A stretch of 64,000 bases of DNA from Halomonas sp. HL-48 (GTDB taxonomy: Bacteria > Pseudomonadota > Gammaproteobacteria > Pseudomonadales > Halomonadaceae), in contig NZ_LJZS01000015.1 of NCBI RefSeq assembly GCF_001314875.1, forward strand, positions 1 to 64,000, in the 5' to 3' direction. Below, one piece after another: positions 46,412 through 56,541 of the stretch. The translations under genes and the position numbers were made by a program. Positions within the stretch are counted from its first letter, which is position 1. Each line of letters begins with the position of its first letter. The notes beneath the pieces were generated by a model. That model ran no database searches and had not been told where the DNA came from. It saw nothing but the letters and a program-made list of their open reading frames with translations.

Positions 46412-47377
46412 CTAGGGGGCGCTGCGCAATGCGTCAATATCGGCATGGGTAGGCAGCGCTGCGTAAGCGCCTGGGCGCGTCACTGCGTGCGCGCCACAGC
46501 GGCAAGCGGTATTCACCGCACGGGTGAGAAAGTCAGTGTCCTGGTGCCAGCCTTCCTCCATACCGTGGCGTGAAAGCTCGGCCAGCAGCCCGCCAATAAA
46601 CGCATCGCCGCCTGCGGTGGTGTCCACAGCGTCAACCTTGGGCGGCGCGATGGTTTGATCAATACCCACGCCCTTGATCGCCACGCTATTGGGGCCGTCG
46701 GTAATCAGCATGACTTTCACGCCCGCGGCAAGGCGTTCCGCCACCCACGCCTCTTGCGGATGGTCGCCGCGCAGATAATCAAGTTCATCGAGCGATACCT
46801 TCACAAGCTCCGCGCTATCCAGTAGCTGCGTCACCAGGCCAATATCCGCCGCTCCATCGATCCATAGATTATGCCGCAGGTTGGCATCCACGCTGACCAG
46901 GCAGCCTGCGCGTTTGGCCATGGTGGCAATCGCCAAGGTGGTGTCGGCGATCTCGGCGTCGGTCAGGCTATTGCTGCACAAGTGCAGGATCGCGGGCTGT
47001 TCAAATACCCCCTGGGGCAGATCATCCAGGCGGTAAAGCAGATCGGCGGCCGGTGGGCGGTAAAAGTCGAAGGTGCGCTCGCCCTGGCTATCCCGGGAAA
47101 CAAACGCCAGCGCCGTGCGTGCTTCTTTGGTGAGCATCACGCCCTGGGTATCCACGCCGTGGTGTTGTAGTTCACGGATTAAAAAATGCCCGAAGGTATC
47201 GTCGCCGACCATGCCCAGAAACTGGCTGGGCACGCCGAGCCGCGCGCAGGCAACCGCCACATTGGCGGGCGCGCCCCCGGCGTAAGGAGTAAAAGTCTCG
47301 GGTCCTGTATCGTCGTTACCCAGACGGCTGGAGAGCATATCCACCAGGGCTTCACCAAACGCAATTATCGGCGTCAT
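46412..47377 (-). CDS. PfkB-family sugar kinase, probable fructokinase
   Basis: 321 residues. AFGEALVDMLSSRLG, YAGGAPANVAVACARLG and DTTAAGGDAFIGGLL (catalytic Asp) define the PfkB family. The AGGAPANVA pattern and length are closest to fructokinases (ScrK type); a KDG kinase is the alternative. It is the last gene after edd-glk-aldo/keto reductase. With the alpha-glucoside locus nearby it could phosphorylate fructose freed from sucrose, an inference. Confidence 0.85.
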   Translation of the reverse strand: MTPIIAFGEALVDMLSSRLGNDDTGPETFTPYAGGAPANVAVACARLGVPSQFLGMVGDDTFGHFLIRELQHHGVDTQGVMLTKEARTALAFVSRDSQGERTFDFYRPPAADLLYRLDDLPQGVFEQPAILHLCSNSLTDAEIADTTLAIATMAKRAGCLVSVDANLRHNLWIDGAADIGLVTQLLDSAELVKVSLDELDYLRGDHPQEAWVAERLAAGVKVMLITDGPNSVAIKGVGIDQTIAPPKVDAVDTTAGGDAFIGGLLAELSRHGMEEGWHQDTDFLTRAVNTACRCGAHAVTRPGAYAALPTHADIDALRSAP

Positions 47378-47419
47378 GATCGTTTCCTTATGATTGTTGA
47401 TCGGATGGGGAATGTGAGT

Positions 47420-48289
47420 TTACGCGACGCAGTGGCCCCGGGCGGCTTCCAGTAATTCGTACCAGGTTTCTCTGGGGAGGGTGTCGGGGCCTTCGAGCAT
47501 ATCGGCAATGCGATCCGGCTTCACGCTGCCCACCACGGGCGCAGGGCGATTGGGTAGCGTGCGTAGCCATGCCAGGGCAAGTGCGCCAGGTGTGCTGTTG
47601 TATTCGCTCGTCAAGCGGTTGAGCACGTGGCTCACTTCGCCTTCCATCAGTGCGCCGCCCGCCAACGGGGACCACGCCATCGGCGCGTGGCCGTCGGCGC
47701 ACAGGTCGTCGAAGCTGCCGTCAAACAGCGGTGTGCTATGGGCGATGGAAAGCTCGATTTGATTGGCGCGCAACGCATGGTGCATGGCGTTTTGCAGGCG
47801 GCGCCACTGGCTGGGCAGGTGGTTGGAAACGCCTGCGGCGCCAATTTTTCCCGCGTTAATGGCGTCATCCAGCGCGCGACCGGTGGCCTCGGCGTCCATT
47901 AACAGGTCGGGGCGGTGAATCAGAAAGTGGTCGATTCGCTCGACGCTCAAGCGGTTAAGTGAATCATCAATCGCTCGGTTCAGGTACGCCGGGCTGGCGT
48001 TATAGTGCTTGACCTTGCCAGAGCCGGGGGCGGGGTTATCGTTGGCGATGCTGGCTTTGGTCACCACCTTGAGCCGCTTGGCAAGCGCCGGGCGGGCGCG
48101 CAGCGCCTGGCCGAAGAGCGTCTCACCGGCACCCTTGCCGTAGATATCGGCGTGGTCAAACCAGTGCAGGCCCTGCTCGAGTCGCGCCTCGATCCAGTCA
48201 GCCAAGTGCTCGGCCTGGTGCATATCGGTGGCCTCGTGAAGACGCATCATGCCGAGTACGAACGGCACGTCGAAGGTTGGCGCGGGCAT
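47420..48289 (-). CDS. Aldo/keto reductase (YdhF-like)
   Basis: 289 residues. The catalytic tetrad is visible as WFDHADIYG (Asp, Tyr), VVTKASI (Lys) and HFLIHRPD (His). The chain most resembles NADPH-linked YdhF-type reductases. ATG 48289 has AGGAA upstream; the longer frame overlaps glk. Its place between glk and a sugar kinase in the Entner-Doudoroff operon suggests a sugar or glyceraldehyde-type substrate, which the sequence cannot prove. Confidence 0.85.
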   Translation of the reverse strand: MPAPTFDVPFVLGMMRLHEATDMHQAEHLADWIEARLEQGLHWFDHADIYGKGAGETLFGQALRARPALAKRLKVVTKASIANDNPAPGSGKVKHYNASPAYLNRAIDDSLNRLSVERIDHFLIHRPDLLMDAEATGRALDDAINAGKIGAAGVSNHLPSQWRRLQNAMHHALRANQIELSIAHSTPLFDGSFDDLCADGHAPMAWSPLAGGALMEGEVSHVLNRLTSEYNSTPGALALAWLRTLPNRPAPVVGSVKPDRIADMLEGPDTLPRETWYELLEAARGHCVA

Positions 48290-48311
48290 AGGGAGATTCC
48301 TGTTGATGGGC

Positions 48312-49277
48312 TTAAAACACTTCTTCGTTATGCAACGCCTCAGCGGCGCCCAGCAGCCCCGTCCACGGGTGGGTGACCACCCAAATGGGAATGTCGGCGT
48401 TATACGCCCCCATGCGGCCTTTGTTGACGAAGCTGTCGCGCAGTTGGCTTTTCGGTAGCCAGTCAAGCAGGCGCGGCAGGATACCGCCGCACAGATAAAC
48501 CCCGCCACGGGCGCCCATGGTCAGCGTGGCGTCGCCGCACACGTCGCCAAGGATTTTCAGGAACCGCAGCAGGCTGGTGGTGGCGGTGGGGTCGCCTGCG
48601 TTGGCGGCTTGGGTCACTTCTGCCGGGGTGGTGCAGCACGGCGCCTGATCGTCAAGCGCGCAGTGGGCCTGATAAAGCTCGAGTAAGCCTTGGCCGCACA
48701 GAATGCGCTCCACGCTCACCCGCTTGTGGCGCTGGAGAAACACGTCGAGCAGCGCGCGCTCGGTGTCATCGGTGGGCGCGAAGGTAACGTGGCCGCCCTC
48801 GGTGGGCAGCGGTATCCAGGCGTGCTGGCCGGGGAAAACACCGGCCACGCCGAGCCCCGTGCCGGGGCCAATGACCAGCCGCGTAGAATGAGACTGAACG
48901 CTGCCTGGCTGAACTTCCACCAGGTTGTCTGCGTCAACGTGTGGCACGCCCAGCGCCTGGGCGGTGAAGTCGTTGATGATCTTGAACAGTGATAGGTTGA
49001 GCGTTTCGCGAACCTCGCTTTTCATGAAGTCCCAGTGGTTGTTGGTCATCTTGACCCGCTCCGCATGAACCGGGCAGGCAAACGCCAGACAAGCCTCGCG
49101 CGGGGCATTGTCACCCGTTGCGCCTACTCGGCTCAGGTAGTCCTGAATCGCCTCAATAACGCCTGGGTAGTCCGCGCAGGGGAGGTTGATAATATCGTGC
49201 GGGGTAATGTCGCCTGGCGTCACCAGCGCCAGGCGTGCATTGGTCCCGCCGATATCGCCGATCAAGGCCGGTCGCAT
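48312..49277 (-). CDS. glk: Glucokinase
   Basis: Phosphorylates glucose with ATP. The 321-residue protein opens with the ATP motif LIGDIGGTNARLALV and has FINDFTAQA-type substrate Asp, VIGPGTGLGVA and TEGGHVTFAP, all typical of the Glk family rather than ROK. Its ATG overlaps the edd stop (TGATG), indicating coupled translation. Confidence 0.95.
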   Translation of the reverse strand: MRPALIGDIGGTNARLALVTPGDITPHDIINLPCADYPGVIEAIQDYLSRVGATGDNAPREACLAFACPVHAERVKMTNNHWDFMKSEVRETLNLSLFKIINDFTAQALGVPHVDADNLVEVQPGSVQSHSTRLVIGPGTGLGVAGVFPGQHAWIPLPTEGGHVTFAPTDDTERALLDVFLQRHKRVSVERILCGQGLLELYQAHCALDDQAPCCTTPAEVTQAANAGDPTATTSLLRFLKILGDVCGDATLTMGARGGVYLCGGILPRLLDWLPKSQLRDSFVNKGRMGAYNADIPIWVVTHPWTGLLGAAEALHNEEVF

Positions 49278-51166
49278 CAGGCATCCTCTTGGAGAATCTG
49301 TCCTTCCTGGCGCGCCAGGTCGTCGGCCTCAAAGCCGCCGAACACCCCGGCGCCTTCCTCGCCGCGCATGGCTAGGTGGCGGAAGCCAGAGAATAGCTCA
49401 CGGCCAAGACCAACGTGGTAGTGATCTAGGTTGCCGATGGTCAGTTCGCGCTCGGCCCAGGTGGCGGGGTCTACCTTGGCGTTGAGGGTCCCGGCGTTGG
49501 CATCCAGGCGCACGATATCGCCATCGCGCAGTTTCGCCAGTGGGCCGCCGTCCAGTGCTTCTGGGCTCATATGGATAGAAGCCGGCACCTTGCCTGAGGC
49601 GCCCGACATGCGGCCGTCGGTGACCAGCGCCACTTTATAGCCACGGTCTTGCAGCACACCCAGGAAGGGCGTCAGCTTGTGCAGCTCCGGCATGCCGTTG
49701 GCCTTGGGGCCCTGGAAGCGAACCACTACAATCACGTCGCGATCCAGGTCGCCGGATTCAAAGTCGGCCTTCATCTCGTTCTGGTCTTCAAAAATCTTCA
49801 CCGGCGCTTCGACGATGCGATGTTCTTCGCTCACCGCCGATACCTTGATGACCCCGCGGCCCAGGTTGCCTTTCATCACCGTCAGGCCGCCGGTGGGCGC
49901 GAACGGGTTGGCAACGGTGCTTAGCACGGCTTCGTCGAGGCTTTTCTCGGGACCTTCGTGCCAGACCACCTTGCCGTCTTCCAGGAAAGGCTCCTGGGTG
50001 TAGGCGGTCAGGTCGGTGCCGAAGACGGTGGGAATATCGCCATGTAGCAGGCCAGCGCCTAGCAGCTCGCGGAACAGGAAGCTCATGCCGCCCGCCGCCT
50101 GGAAGTGGTTGATATCCGCCTGGCCGTTGGGGTAGACCCGCATCAGGCTGGGGGTGACCGCTGAAAGGTCAGTGAAGTCATCCCAGTTGAGCGTGATGCC
50201 CGCCGCGGCGGCCATGGCGATCAGGTGGAGTGTGTGATTGGTCGAGCCACCGGATGCCAGCAGCCCGACGACCGCATTGACGATGGCTCGCTCGTCAATC
50301 TGCTTGTAGAACGGACGGTACTCGCCACCGGGTTCGGTATTGCGAATGGCCTGCTCGGTGGCGTAGCGGGTCAGGGCCTCGCGCATCTCGGTGCCGGGGT
50401 TGACGAACGAGGTGCCCGGCAGGTGCAGGCCCATCACTTCCATCATCAACTGGTTGGAGTTGGCGGTGCCGTAGAAGGTGCAGGTGCCGGGGCTGTGGTA
50501 GGACTCGGACTCGGCTTCCAGCAGCGCATCGCGGCCGACCTTACCTTCGGCGTACAGCTGGCGGATGCGGGCCTTTTCCTTGTTGGGCAGGCCGCTGGGC
50601 ATCGGGCCGGCCGGCACGAACATCGCGGGCAGGTGGCCAAAGCGTGCCGCGGCAATGAATAGCCCCGGCACGATTTTATCGCACACGCCAAGATACAAGG
50701 CGGCGTCAAACATGTTGTGGGAAAGCCCCACGGCCGTGGCCATGGCGATCACATCCCGAGAGAACAGCGAGAGTTCCATGCCCGGCTGGCCCTGGGTCAC
50801 GCCATCGCACATCGCCGGTACGCCACCGGCAAACTGCGCGGTAGAGCCCATCGCGCGGGCAGCGCCCTTGATGGTTTCCGGGAAGGTCTCAAACGGCTGG
50901 TGAGCCGAGAGCATGTCATTGTAGGCGGAGATGATCCCCAGGTTGGCGCTGTTCATCAGCTTGAGGGAATCTTTTTCCTGCGGGCTGCAGGCCGCAAACC
51001 CATGGGCGAGGTTTCCGCATGAGAGCTCGCCGCGATGCACGCCGCGTTTATGCTGGTCGGCCATGCGGCGCTCGTAAAGCGCGCGCCGCTCGGCAGACCG
51101 CTCACGTATGCGTTGGGTAACCTCGGCAACGGTGGAATTTAAAGTGGCGTGTGTTGAGCTCGGCAT
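49277..51166 (-). CDS. edd: Phosphogluconate dehydratase
   Basis: Dehydrates 6-phosphogluconate to KDPG. The 629-residue IlvD/Edd enzyme has the cluster-binding cysteines in [27 protein letters not shown] and [12 protein letters not shown], plus [18 protein letters not shown] 51166 has AGAGG upstream. First gene of edd-glk-akr-pfkB; two HexR-type boxes stand before it. Confidence 0.96.
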   Translation of the reverse strand: MPSSTHATLNSTVAEVTQRIRERSAERRALYERRMADQHKRGVHRGELSCGNLAHGFAACSPQEKDSLKLMNSANLGIISAYNDMLSAHQPFETFPETIKGAARAMGSTAQFAGGVPAMCDGVTQGQPGMELSLFSRDVIAMATAVGLSHNMFDAALYLGVCDKIVPGLFIAAARFGHLPAMFVPAGPMPSGLPNKEKARIRQLYAEGKVGRDALLEAESESYHSPGTCTFYGTANSNQLMMEVMGLHLPGTSFVNPGTEMREALTRYATEQAIRNTEPGGEYRPFYKQIDERAIVNAVVGLLASGGSTNHTLHLIAMAAAAGITLNWDDFTDLSAVTPSLMRVYPNGQADINHFQAAGGMSFLFRELLGAGLLHGDIPTVFGTDLTAYTQEPFLEDGKVVWHEGPEKSLDEAVLSTVANPFAPTGGLTVMKGNLGRGVIKVSAVSEEHRIVEAPVKIFEDQNEMKADFESGDLDRDVIVVVRFQGPKANGMPELHKLTPFLGVLQDRGYKVALVTDGRMSGASGKVPASIHMSPEALDGGPLAKLRDGDIVRLDANAGTLNAKVDPATWAERELTIGNLDHYHVGLGRELFSGFRHLAMRGEEGAGVFGGFEADDLARQEGQILQEDA

Positions 51167-51202
51167 AGGGACCTCTGCGTGGTAGAGACGGTGAGTCAAA
51201 CC

Positions 51203-51217
51203 TGTAGTTATTTTACA
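51203..51217. promoter_or_regulatory. HexR-type operator 1 upstream of edd
   Basis: TGTAGTTATTTTACA, one mismatch to the consensus, 37 bp before the edd start. Confidence 0.6.
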
Positions 51218-51264
51218 TTTTTTGGGGGCGATAGGAGAGACCTTACGGCAATAAAAGCGCTAAT

Positions 51265-51279
51265 TGTAGTTTTATTACC
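51265..51279. promoter_or_regulatory. HexR-type operator 2 upstream of edd
   Basis: TGTAGTTTTATTACC fits the consensus except the last base. It lies 62 bp from operator 1, about six helical turns, so paired binding on one DNA face is possible. Confidence 0.6.
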
Positions 51280-51431
51280 CTAATTGATGACAACTATCGC
51301 CCTGGGTATTCAGGGCTAACGATGGATTGCAATAGCGGTAATTGCCCGCTTGATAAGCGTAAATCGCAAGTATAGCAGGCCTGCTTTTGCTACCATCTCC
51401 CTCTCGTGATGTTGAACGCTTTGGAGCCACC

Positions 51432-52496
51432 ATGCCCACCGATGTTGCCCCGTCTATTATCGAGCGTATCGCGCCGGTAGACGCAGACGCAGGCGAACGC
51501 ACCCGCGCCTATCTCGATACGTTGACCAAACCGCCGGGCAGCCTGGGTGAGCTGGAAGCGCTGGCCATACAGCTGACCGCCATCACCGGAGGGCAAACGC
51601 CCAATGTGACGCCAGCCAGCGTGCTGGTATTCGCCGCGGATCACGGTGTAGCCGAAGAGGGCGTGTCCGCGTTTCCTCAGGCCGTAACGGCGCAAATGGT
51701 CGCCAATTTCGCAAGCGGCGGTGCGGCCATCAACGTCTTCGCCCGGCAGATTGGCGCGAATATCGACGTCATCGATGTGGGGGTGGCAACACCCTTGGCC
51801 GTGGCTGGCGTGACGCATGCCAAGGTACGCCCAGGCACGGCGAATATGGTGCTCGAAGACGCCATGCAAGGCGATGAAGCCCGCTCAGCGATCAATGCGG
51901 GCGTGGCCGCCGTGGAACGCGCCAGCCGCGCCGGAGCCAGGTGCATCATCGTGGGCGAGATGGGGATTGCCAATACCACCGCCAGCAGCGCTATGCTTGC
52001 AGTGTTGACTGGTACGCCAGTGGCCCAGGTGGTGGGCGCCGGGACCGGCATCAACAGTGCCCAACAAGCCCATAAAGTAGCGGTGATCGAGCGCGCCATT
52101 CAGGCTCGCCAGGCCGACGCCGATGACCCTCTGGACGTGCTTGTTAAAGTGGGCGGCCTGGAAATCGCCGCCATGACCGGGGCCTACCTGGCCTCGGCGG
52201 CGCATCGACTGCCCGCTATCGTCGATGGTTTTATCGCCACGGTGGCGGCGCTGGTGGCGTGTCGTTTATGCCCCGCGGTGCGCGGCTATTTGGTATTTGG
52301 CCACCGCTCGGAGGAGCCCGGCCATGCCACGGCGTTGGAAGCGCTGGACGCCAAGCCGCTGCTGGCACTGGGCATGCGCCTGGGTGAGGGCAGCGGGGCG
52401 GCATTGGCCTATCCGCTGCTCCAGGCGGCTGCCGCGATGCTCAATGAGATGGCGACCTTTGCCGATGCTGGCGTTAGCGATAACGCCCGCCAATGA
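51432..52496 (+). CDS. cobT: Nicotinate-nucleotide-dimethylbenzimidazole phosphoribosyltransferase
   Basis: Activates the lower ligand of cobalamin as alpha-ribazole phosphate. The 354-residue protein has LTKPPGSLGELE, VLVFAADHGVAEEGVSAFP, GEMGIANTTASSAML, VGAGTG and the FGHRSEEPGHATAL active-site segment. ATG 51432 follows GGAG. It opens a seven-gene chain with 4-bp overlaps; the region upstream is shared with edd and shows no B12 riboswitch. Confidence 0.96.
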   Translation: MPTDVAPSIIERIAPVDADAGERTRAYLDTLTKPPGSLGELEALAIQLTAITGGQTPNVTPASVLVFAADHGVAEEGVSAFPQAVTAQMVANFASGGAAINVFARQIGANIDVIDVGVATPLAVAGVTHAKVRPGTANMVLEDAMQGDEARSAINAGVAAVERASRAGARCIIVGEMGIANTTASSAMLAVLTGTPVAQVVGAGTGINSAQQAHKVAVIERAIQARQADADDPLDVLVKVGGLEIAAMTGAYLASAAHRLPAIVDGFIATVAALVACRLCPAVRGYLVFGHRSEEPGHATALEALDAKPLLALGMRLGEGSGAALAYPLLQAAAAMLNEMATFADAGVSDNARQ

Positions 52497-53503
52497 TGCC
52501 GTTCAATGACTATTCTCTTATGATCCTGGTGTGGGTCGCCGTGGCGATTGTGATCGACCTGATCGTTGGGGATCCGCGCTCGCTGCCACACCCGGTGGTG
52601 ATCATCGGTCGTTTTATCAGCCACTACGAGCGGCTCTGGAACAGTGGCGCTCCCAAGCAGCGGCGGCTGAGTGGCGCGCTGCTGACCCTTGTCGTGGTAG
52701 GTGGCGTATGGGGTATCAGCGTGTTAGTGCTGGCAATATTGGCGCGCTTGCACCCAGGGCTTGCGCTCATCGCGGAGCTTTGGCTGTTGTCTACCACACT
52801 CGCCATTAAAGGGTTGGCGGACGCGGGGCGCGCGATTGCCGTGCCGCTTGCCAAAGGCGATTTGCCCGCCGCTCGGCAAGCGCTTGGAATGATTGTGGGG
52901 CGTGATACCCAAAGCCTGGATGAAGCCGAAATCACCCGCGGTGCGGTTGAAACCGTGGCGGAAAACACCGTGGATGGTATTACCGCGCCGCTGTTTTTTG
53001 CGCTGATCGGCGGCGCACCGCTGGCGCTGGCCTACAAGGCGGTGAATACGCTGGATTCGATGGTCGGTTATCGCAACGCACGCTATAACGATTTTGGCTA
53101 TGCCTCCGCGAAGCTGGACGATGTGGCCAACTGGCTGCCGGCTCGCTTAACGGCGTTTTGTTTGTGGCTCGCGGGTCTGCTGTTAAGTAGTGCTGGAGGT
53201 TTACGCCTGCGCTGGCGAGGCGCGCTAAAGGGCACCTGGCGCGATGCACCGCGTCACCCAAGCCCCAACGCTGGCTGGCCGGAAGCCATGGTGGCGAGGT
53301 TGCTCGGCGTGCAACTGGGCGGCACCAACTACTATGAGGGGGTGGTTTCCTGTCTTGCGACGCTAGGCAAGCCGCTGGAGCCACTTCGGGTTGGCCATAT
53401 CGACGCAACGATTCGTTTAATGCACGGTGGCTGGATGCTATTTATGCTGCTGTCCGCTGTCTTGATGGTTGCGCTGAGCCTGTTTCCCCCGAGGTTTTTA
53501 TGA
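52493..53503 (+). CDS. cbiB: Adenosylcobinamide-phosphate synthase
   Basis: Attaches aminopropanol phosphate to adenosylcobyric acid. A 336-residue membrane protein with four or five hydrophobic helices; DLIVGDPRSLPHPVVIIGR, GRDTQSLDEAEITRGAVETVAEN, DGITAPLFFALIGGAP and YKAVNTLDSMVGYRNARY are diagnostic of CbiB/CobD. ATGA overlap with cobT. Confidence 0.95.
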   Translation: MMPFNDYSLMILVWVAVAIVIDLIVGDPRSLPHPVVIIGRFISHYERLWNSGAPKQRRLSGALLTLVVVGGVWGISVLVLAILARLHPGLALIAELWLLSTTLAIKGLADAGRAIAVPLAKGDLPAARQALGMIVGRDTQSLDEAEITRGAVETVAENTVDGITAPLFFALIGGAPLALAYKAVNTLDSMVGYRNARYNDFGYASAKLDDVANWLPARLTAFCLWLAGLLLSSAGGLRLRWRGALKGTWRDAPRHPSPNAGWPEAMVARLLGVQLGGTNYYEGVVSCLATLGKPLEPLRVGHIDATIRLMHGGWMLFMLLSAVLMVALSLFPPRFL

Positions 53504-54618
53504 GCACATTTACATGGCCCAGCCACGGCGGCCAAGCCGAAGCGCTATTGGCCCACTTTGGCTTGCCCGCCACTCATCGGCTGGACGATTTTAGCGCCAA
53601 CCTTAATCCGTTGGGGCCACCCGCCTGGGTGCGCGACTGGTTGACCCAACAGTTGGCAGGCCTTGAGCGCTATCCGGCGCCGGACTATTCCGCGGCCCGC
53701 CACGCCATCGCCAGCCATCACCAACTGCGCCCCGAGCAGGTGCTGCTGACGAACGGCGGCGCCGAGGCGATTTTTCTTGCCGCTGCGCTACATGCCTGGC
53801 AGCGTGCGGCGATTATAACGCCAAGCTTTGGTGAATACGCCCGTGCTTGCTGCGCCCACCGGCTCTCAATCGTTGAGATCGCGCTGCCCGCGCCGGACTT
53901 TGACCTGGATGTGGATACGCTGTTGGCAAGGCTTAATGATATCGATGTGCTGTTTCTGTGTCGGCCCAATAATCCCACGGCGACACTGATCGATACCTCG
54001 ACCATGGAGATACTGCTGGATTACACGGCTTGGGCGGGCTGCCGGGTGGTGGTCGATGAAGCCTTTATCGATATGGTGAGCGATACGCAGCAGGCGGTAT
54101 CGCTGGTGCCGCTGTTAGATCGCTATCCGCATCTGATTGTGCTGCGCTCGATGACCAAGTTTTATACGCTGCCGGGGCTACGGTTAGGCTATCTGCTGGC
54201 GGATGAAGCCACTATTCATGCGGCACAGACCCACCAGCCGCCCTGGAGCGTGAATCACCTAGCGGCGGAGCTGGTTGCACCGCTGCTGGCGGACGGTGCC
54301 TTTACCCGCCGCACCCAGCGCTGGTTAGCCAGCGAGCGGCGCCCTATGGAGCAAGCGCTGGCCCAATTGGGGCTTGAGGTGGTGCCAAGCCAGGCGTGCT
54401 TCTTTCTTCTTCGCCCTGATGCCGAGCTACGCGCCGTAGGCATCTCCAGCGACGTGCTATTTGAGCGGCTGCTGCGCCAGGGGGTGTTGGTGCGCCATAC
54501 GCATAACTTTACCGGACTCGATGGCGACTGGCTGCGTGTAGCCCTGCGCGATGCACCTGCTAATCATCGGCTAGTGAGCGTGCTTAAAACAGTAACTGCC
54601 AAAACAGGTGCTGCATGA
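53500..54618 (+). CDS. cobD: Threonine-phosphate decarboxylase
   Basis: Makes aminopropanol phosphate for CbiB. The 372-residue fold-I PLP aminotransferase relative has the start HGGQAEALLAHFG, DFSANLNPLGPP, the pocket FLCRPNNPTATLI and the Schiff-base Lys in SMTKFYTLPGLRLGYL. ATGA overlap on both sides. Salmonella naming is used (CobC in the Pseudomonas scheme). Confidence 0.94.
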   Translation: MSTFTWPSHGGQAEALLAHFGLPATHRLDDFSANLNPLGPPAWVRDWLTQQLAGLERYPAPDYSAARHAIASHHQLRPEQVLLTNGGAEAIFLAAALHAWQRAAIITPSFGEYARACCAHRLSIVEIALPAPDFDLDVDTLLARLNDIDVLFLCRPNNPTATLIDTSTMEILLDYTAWAGCRVVVDEAFIDMVSDTQQAVSLVPLLDRYPHLIVLRSMTKFYTLPGLRLGYLLADEATIHAAQTHQPPWSVNHLAAELVAPLLADGAFTRRTQRWLASERRPMEQALAQLGLEVVPSQACFFLLRPDAELRAVGISSDVLFERLLRQGVLVRHTHNFTGLDGDWLRVALRDAPANHRLVSVLKTVTAKTGAA

Positions 54619-55184
54619 TTGTCTTTATAAGCGGCGGGGCACGCTCCGGTAAAAGCGATGTAGCCGAGCAGTGGGTAGTGGATGCCGCGGGCAGCGCAGC
54701 TTGCTACTACCTGGCCACTGCCAAGGTCACGGATGACGAAATGGCCGAGCGAGTGGCCCGCCATCGCCAGTCCAGAGACGAGCAGAGGCAAACCGCTCAG
54801 TGGAAGACTATCGAAGCGCCGCTGGCGATTGATCAGGCGCTCTCTGAAGTGCCCGATGGCAGTGCCGTGCTACTGGACTGCCTGACGCTGTGGGCCAGCC
54901 AGGTGCTGTACGCCAGCGAGCTTAGCGAAGATCAGGGCCTGGCGCTGCTGACCGACAGTGTGACGAATGCCCGAGCGCGTAACGTGCACCTAGTGATTGT
55001 GTCGAATGATATCAACGAATCGCTGCCGCCCAATGATACTGAGACCTGGCGTTATCTCGCCTTTCTCCAGCGCGCCCACCGCTGGCTGGCCGCCGAGGCC
55101 GACGCCGTTGTTGAGGTAATCGCGGGCTGCGCCCTGAACTGGAAACCTGAGCAGGGGAAACCCCAAAAGGAGCGGTTGCTGTGA
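54615..55184 (+). CDS. cobU: Adenosylcobinamide kinase/guanylyltransferase
   Basis: Phosphorylates adenosylcobinamide and transfers GMP to it. The 189-residue protein keeps the P-loop GGARSGKSD and a His-Arg segment (ARHRQSR, H50) that fits the GMP-acceptor His. VLLDCLTLW is typical. The usual NEVG.GIVP motif is replaced by NDINESLPPND. A second CobU-like gene at the operon end retains that motif. Confidence 0.9.
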   Translation: MIVFISGGARSGKSDVAEQWVVDAAGSAACYYLATAKVTDDEMAERVARHRQSRDEQRQTAQWKTIEAPLAIDQALSEVPDGSAVLLDCLTLWASQVLYASELSEDQGLALLTDSVTNARARNVHLVIVSNDINESLPPNDTETWRYLAFLQRAHRWLAAEADAVVEVIAGCALNWKPEQGKPQKERLL

Positions 55185-55951
55185 AAAACGCTCTGTTTGG
55201 GCTGGTGCTGGCGTTGCAGTTTCTGACCCGAATCCCCATTCCCATCGCCAGCCCCTGGACGCCTGAAACCCGACGCTGGGCGGTGCGCGCCTACCCGCTT
55301 GTCGGTCTGCTCATCGGCAGCGTGTTGGTGCTGGTGGCATTTGCCATGCACAACGTCCCCACGCCGATCACCGCGCTGGCGCTGCTGAGCCTTTGGGTCG
55401 CGCTTTCCGGCGGGCTGCACCTGGATGGCGTCATGGATATCGCCGATGCGCTGGGCAGCAATCAGCCGCTGACGCGCCGTTGGGAAATCATCAAAGACCC
55501 GCAGATCGGCAGCTTCGGCATGCTGGCGCTAGTGTTTCTGCTTGCCTGGAAGGGCGTGCTGCTGTGGGCATTACTTACCTACCAGGCGCCGCTCTGGTGG
55601 CTGCTGGTGGTGCCCGCGCTGGGGCGCTGGGCAGGCGTTGCCTTGCTTGTCCTGACGCCCTGCGCCCAGCAAAAGGGTTTGGCCTGGAGTTGGCAGCAGT
55701 CGCTTAGCGGTCAGGACGTGGCCCTGGCGCTGGTGCCGCTCGCGTTGATGGCGCTGCTGGCACCCTCGCTTGTACTGATTGGGCTTGCGGCGGCGGTCTT
55801 TGTGGCGCTTTCGCGCGTGTTTATGTTGCGACTGTTTAACGGCATCAACGGCGATATGGTCGGTGCCACCATTGAAGGAGGAGAGCTTTGGCTACTGATC
55901 TTACTGTGGAGCTGGTGGCAGTTCGCCACGGTATCACCGCCTGGAATTTAG
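55181..55951 (+). CDS. cobS: Adenosylcobinamide-GDP ribazoletransferase
   Basis: Joins alpha-ribazole to GDP-cobinamide, the final assembly step. A 256-residue membrane protein with about six helices; LQFLTRIPIP, GGLHLDGVMDIADALGS and IKDPQIGSFGMLALVFLLA are diagnostic of CobS. GTG start overlaps the cobU stop (GTGA). Confidence 0.95.
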   Translation: MKNALFGLVLALQFLTRIPIPIASPWTPETRRWAVRAYPLVGLLIGSVLVLVAFAMHNVPTPITALALLSLWVALSGGLHLDGVMDIADALGSNQPLTRRWEIIKDPQIGSFGMLALVFLLAWKGVLLWALLTYQAPLWWLLVVPALGRWAGVALLVLTPCAQQKGLAWSWQQSLSGQDVALALVPLALMALLAPSLVLIGLAAAVFVALSRVFMLRLFNGINGDMVGATIEGGELWLLILLWSWWQFATVSPPGI

Positions 55952-56541
55952 CGCGCCGCTACCAGGGCCAGCGCGATATCCCGCTGCTGTTTCCCGATGC
56001 CGAGGCGGGGCTTTTGGCGCTGCGTGAAGCGCTGATGAATGAGCGTTTCGATGCCATTTATTCAAGTGACTTGAACCGCTGCCAACAAACGCTTGAGTGG
56101 ATCCAAGCCGCGAAAGAGGGCGTGCCGGTTGCGCTGGAGCCGCGTCTACGTGAACTCGACTTTGGCGAGTATGAAGGCAAGGTGTATGACGAACTCAAAG
56201 ACCTGCCCCATTACCGCGCCTGGATCGACAGCGTCGGCGAGCTGCAAATCCCTGGCGGCGAATCGGCCGCTCACCTGCGCGCGCGCCTGGAAGCCTGGCT
56301 GCATGATGTGGCCGTGAATGCCCAGCAAGGCAGCCAGCGCAAAATTCTGGCCGTCACCCACGGCGGCGTGATCCGCGAACTGCGCCGTCGCTTTGAAACC
56401 ATTCATTTCTGGGATGGCTCGGTAAGTCAGGCTCAAGGCAGGCGCTGGACGCTCACTTATCACACCGATGCGAATGGCAAAGGAGATTGGCAATGCAGCT
56501 CTTCATCGGCGGTGCCTGCGCAGGTAAACGCGACGTCGTAA
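55888..56541 (+). CDS. cobC: Alpha-ribazole phosphatase (histidine phosphatase family)
   Basis: Removes phosphate from alpha-ribazole phosphate or cobalamin 5'-phosphate. 217 residues. The phospho-His motif is VAVRHGITAWNLARRYQGQ, with LRELDFGEYEGK and THGGVIRELRRRF. TTG 55888 is chosen because GGAGGAGAG stands just upstream. This gives an unusually long 64-bp overlap with cobS, which may couple translation. Confidence 0.9.
   Translation: MATDLTVELVAVRHGITAWNLARRYQGQRDIPLLFPDAEAGLLALREALMNERFDAIYSSDLNRCQQTLEWIQAAKEGVPVALEPRLRELDFGEYEGKVYDELKDLPHYRAWIDSVGELQIPGGESAAHLRARLEAWLHDVAVNAQQGSQRKILAVTHGGVIRELRRRFETIHFWDGSVSQAQGRRWTLTYHTDANGKGDWQCSSSSAVPAQVNATS

Noticed and set aside
51167..51431. 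Possible cobalamin riboswitch before cobT
   Set aside because: I looked for a B12-box-like segment and the usual long leader and found neither; the region is explained by the edd HexR boxes.
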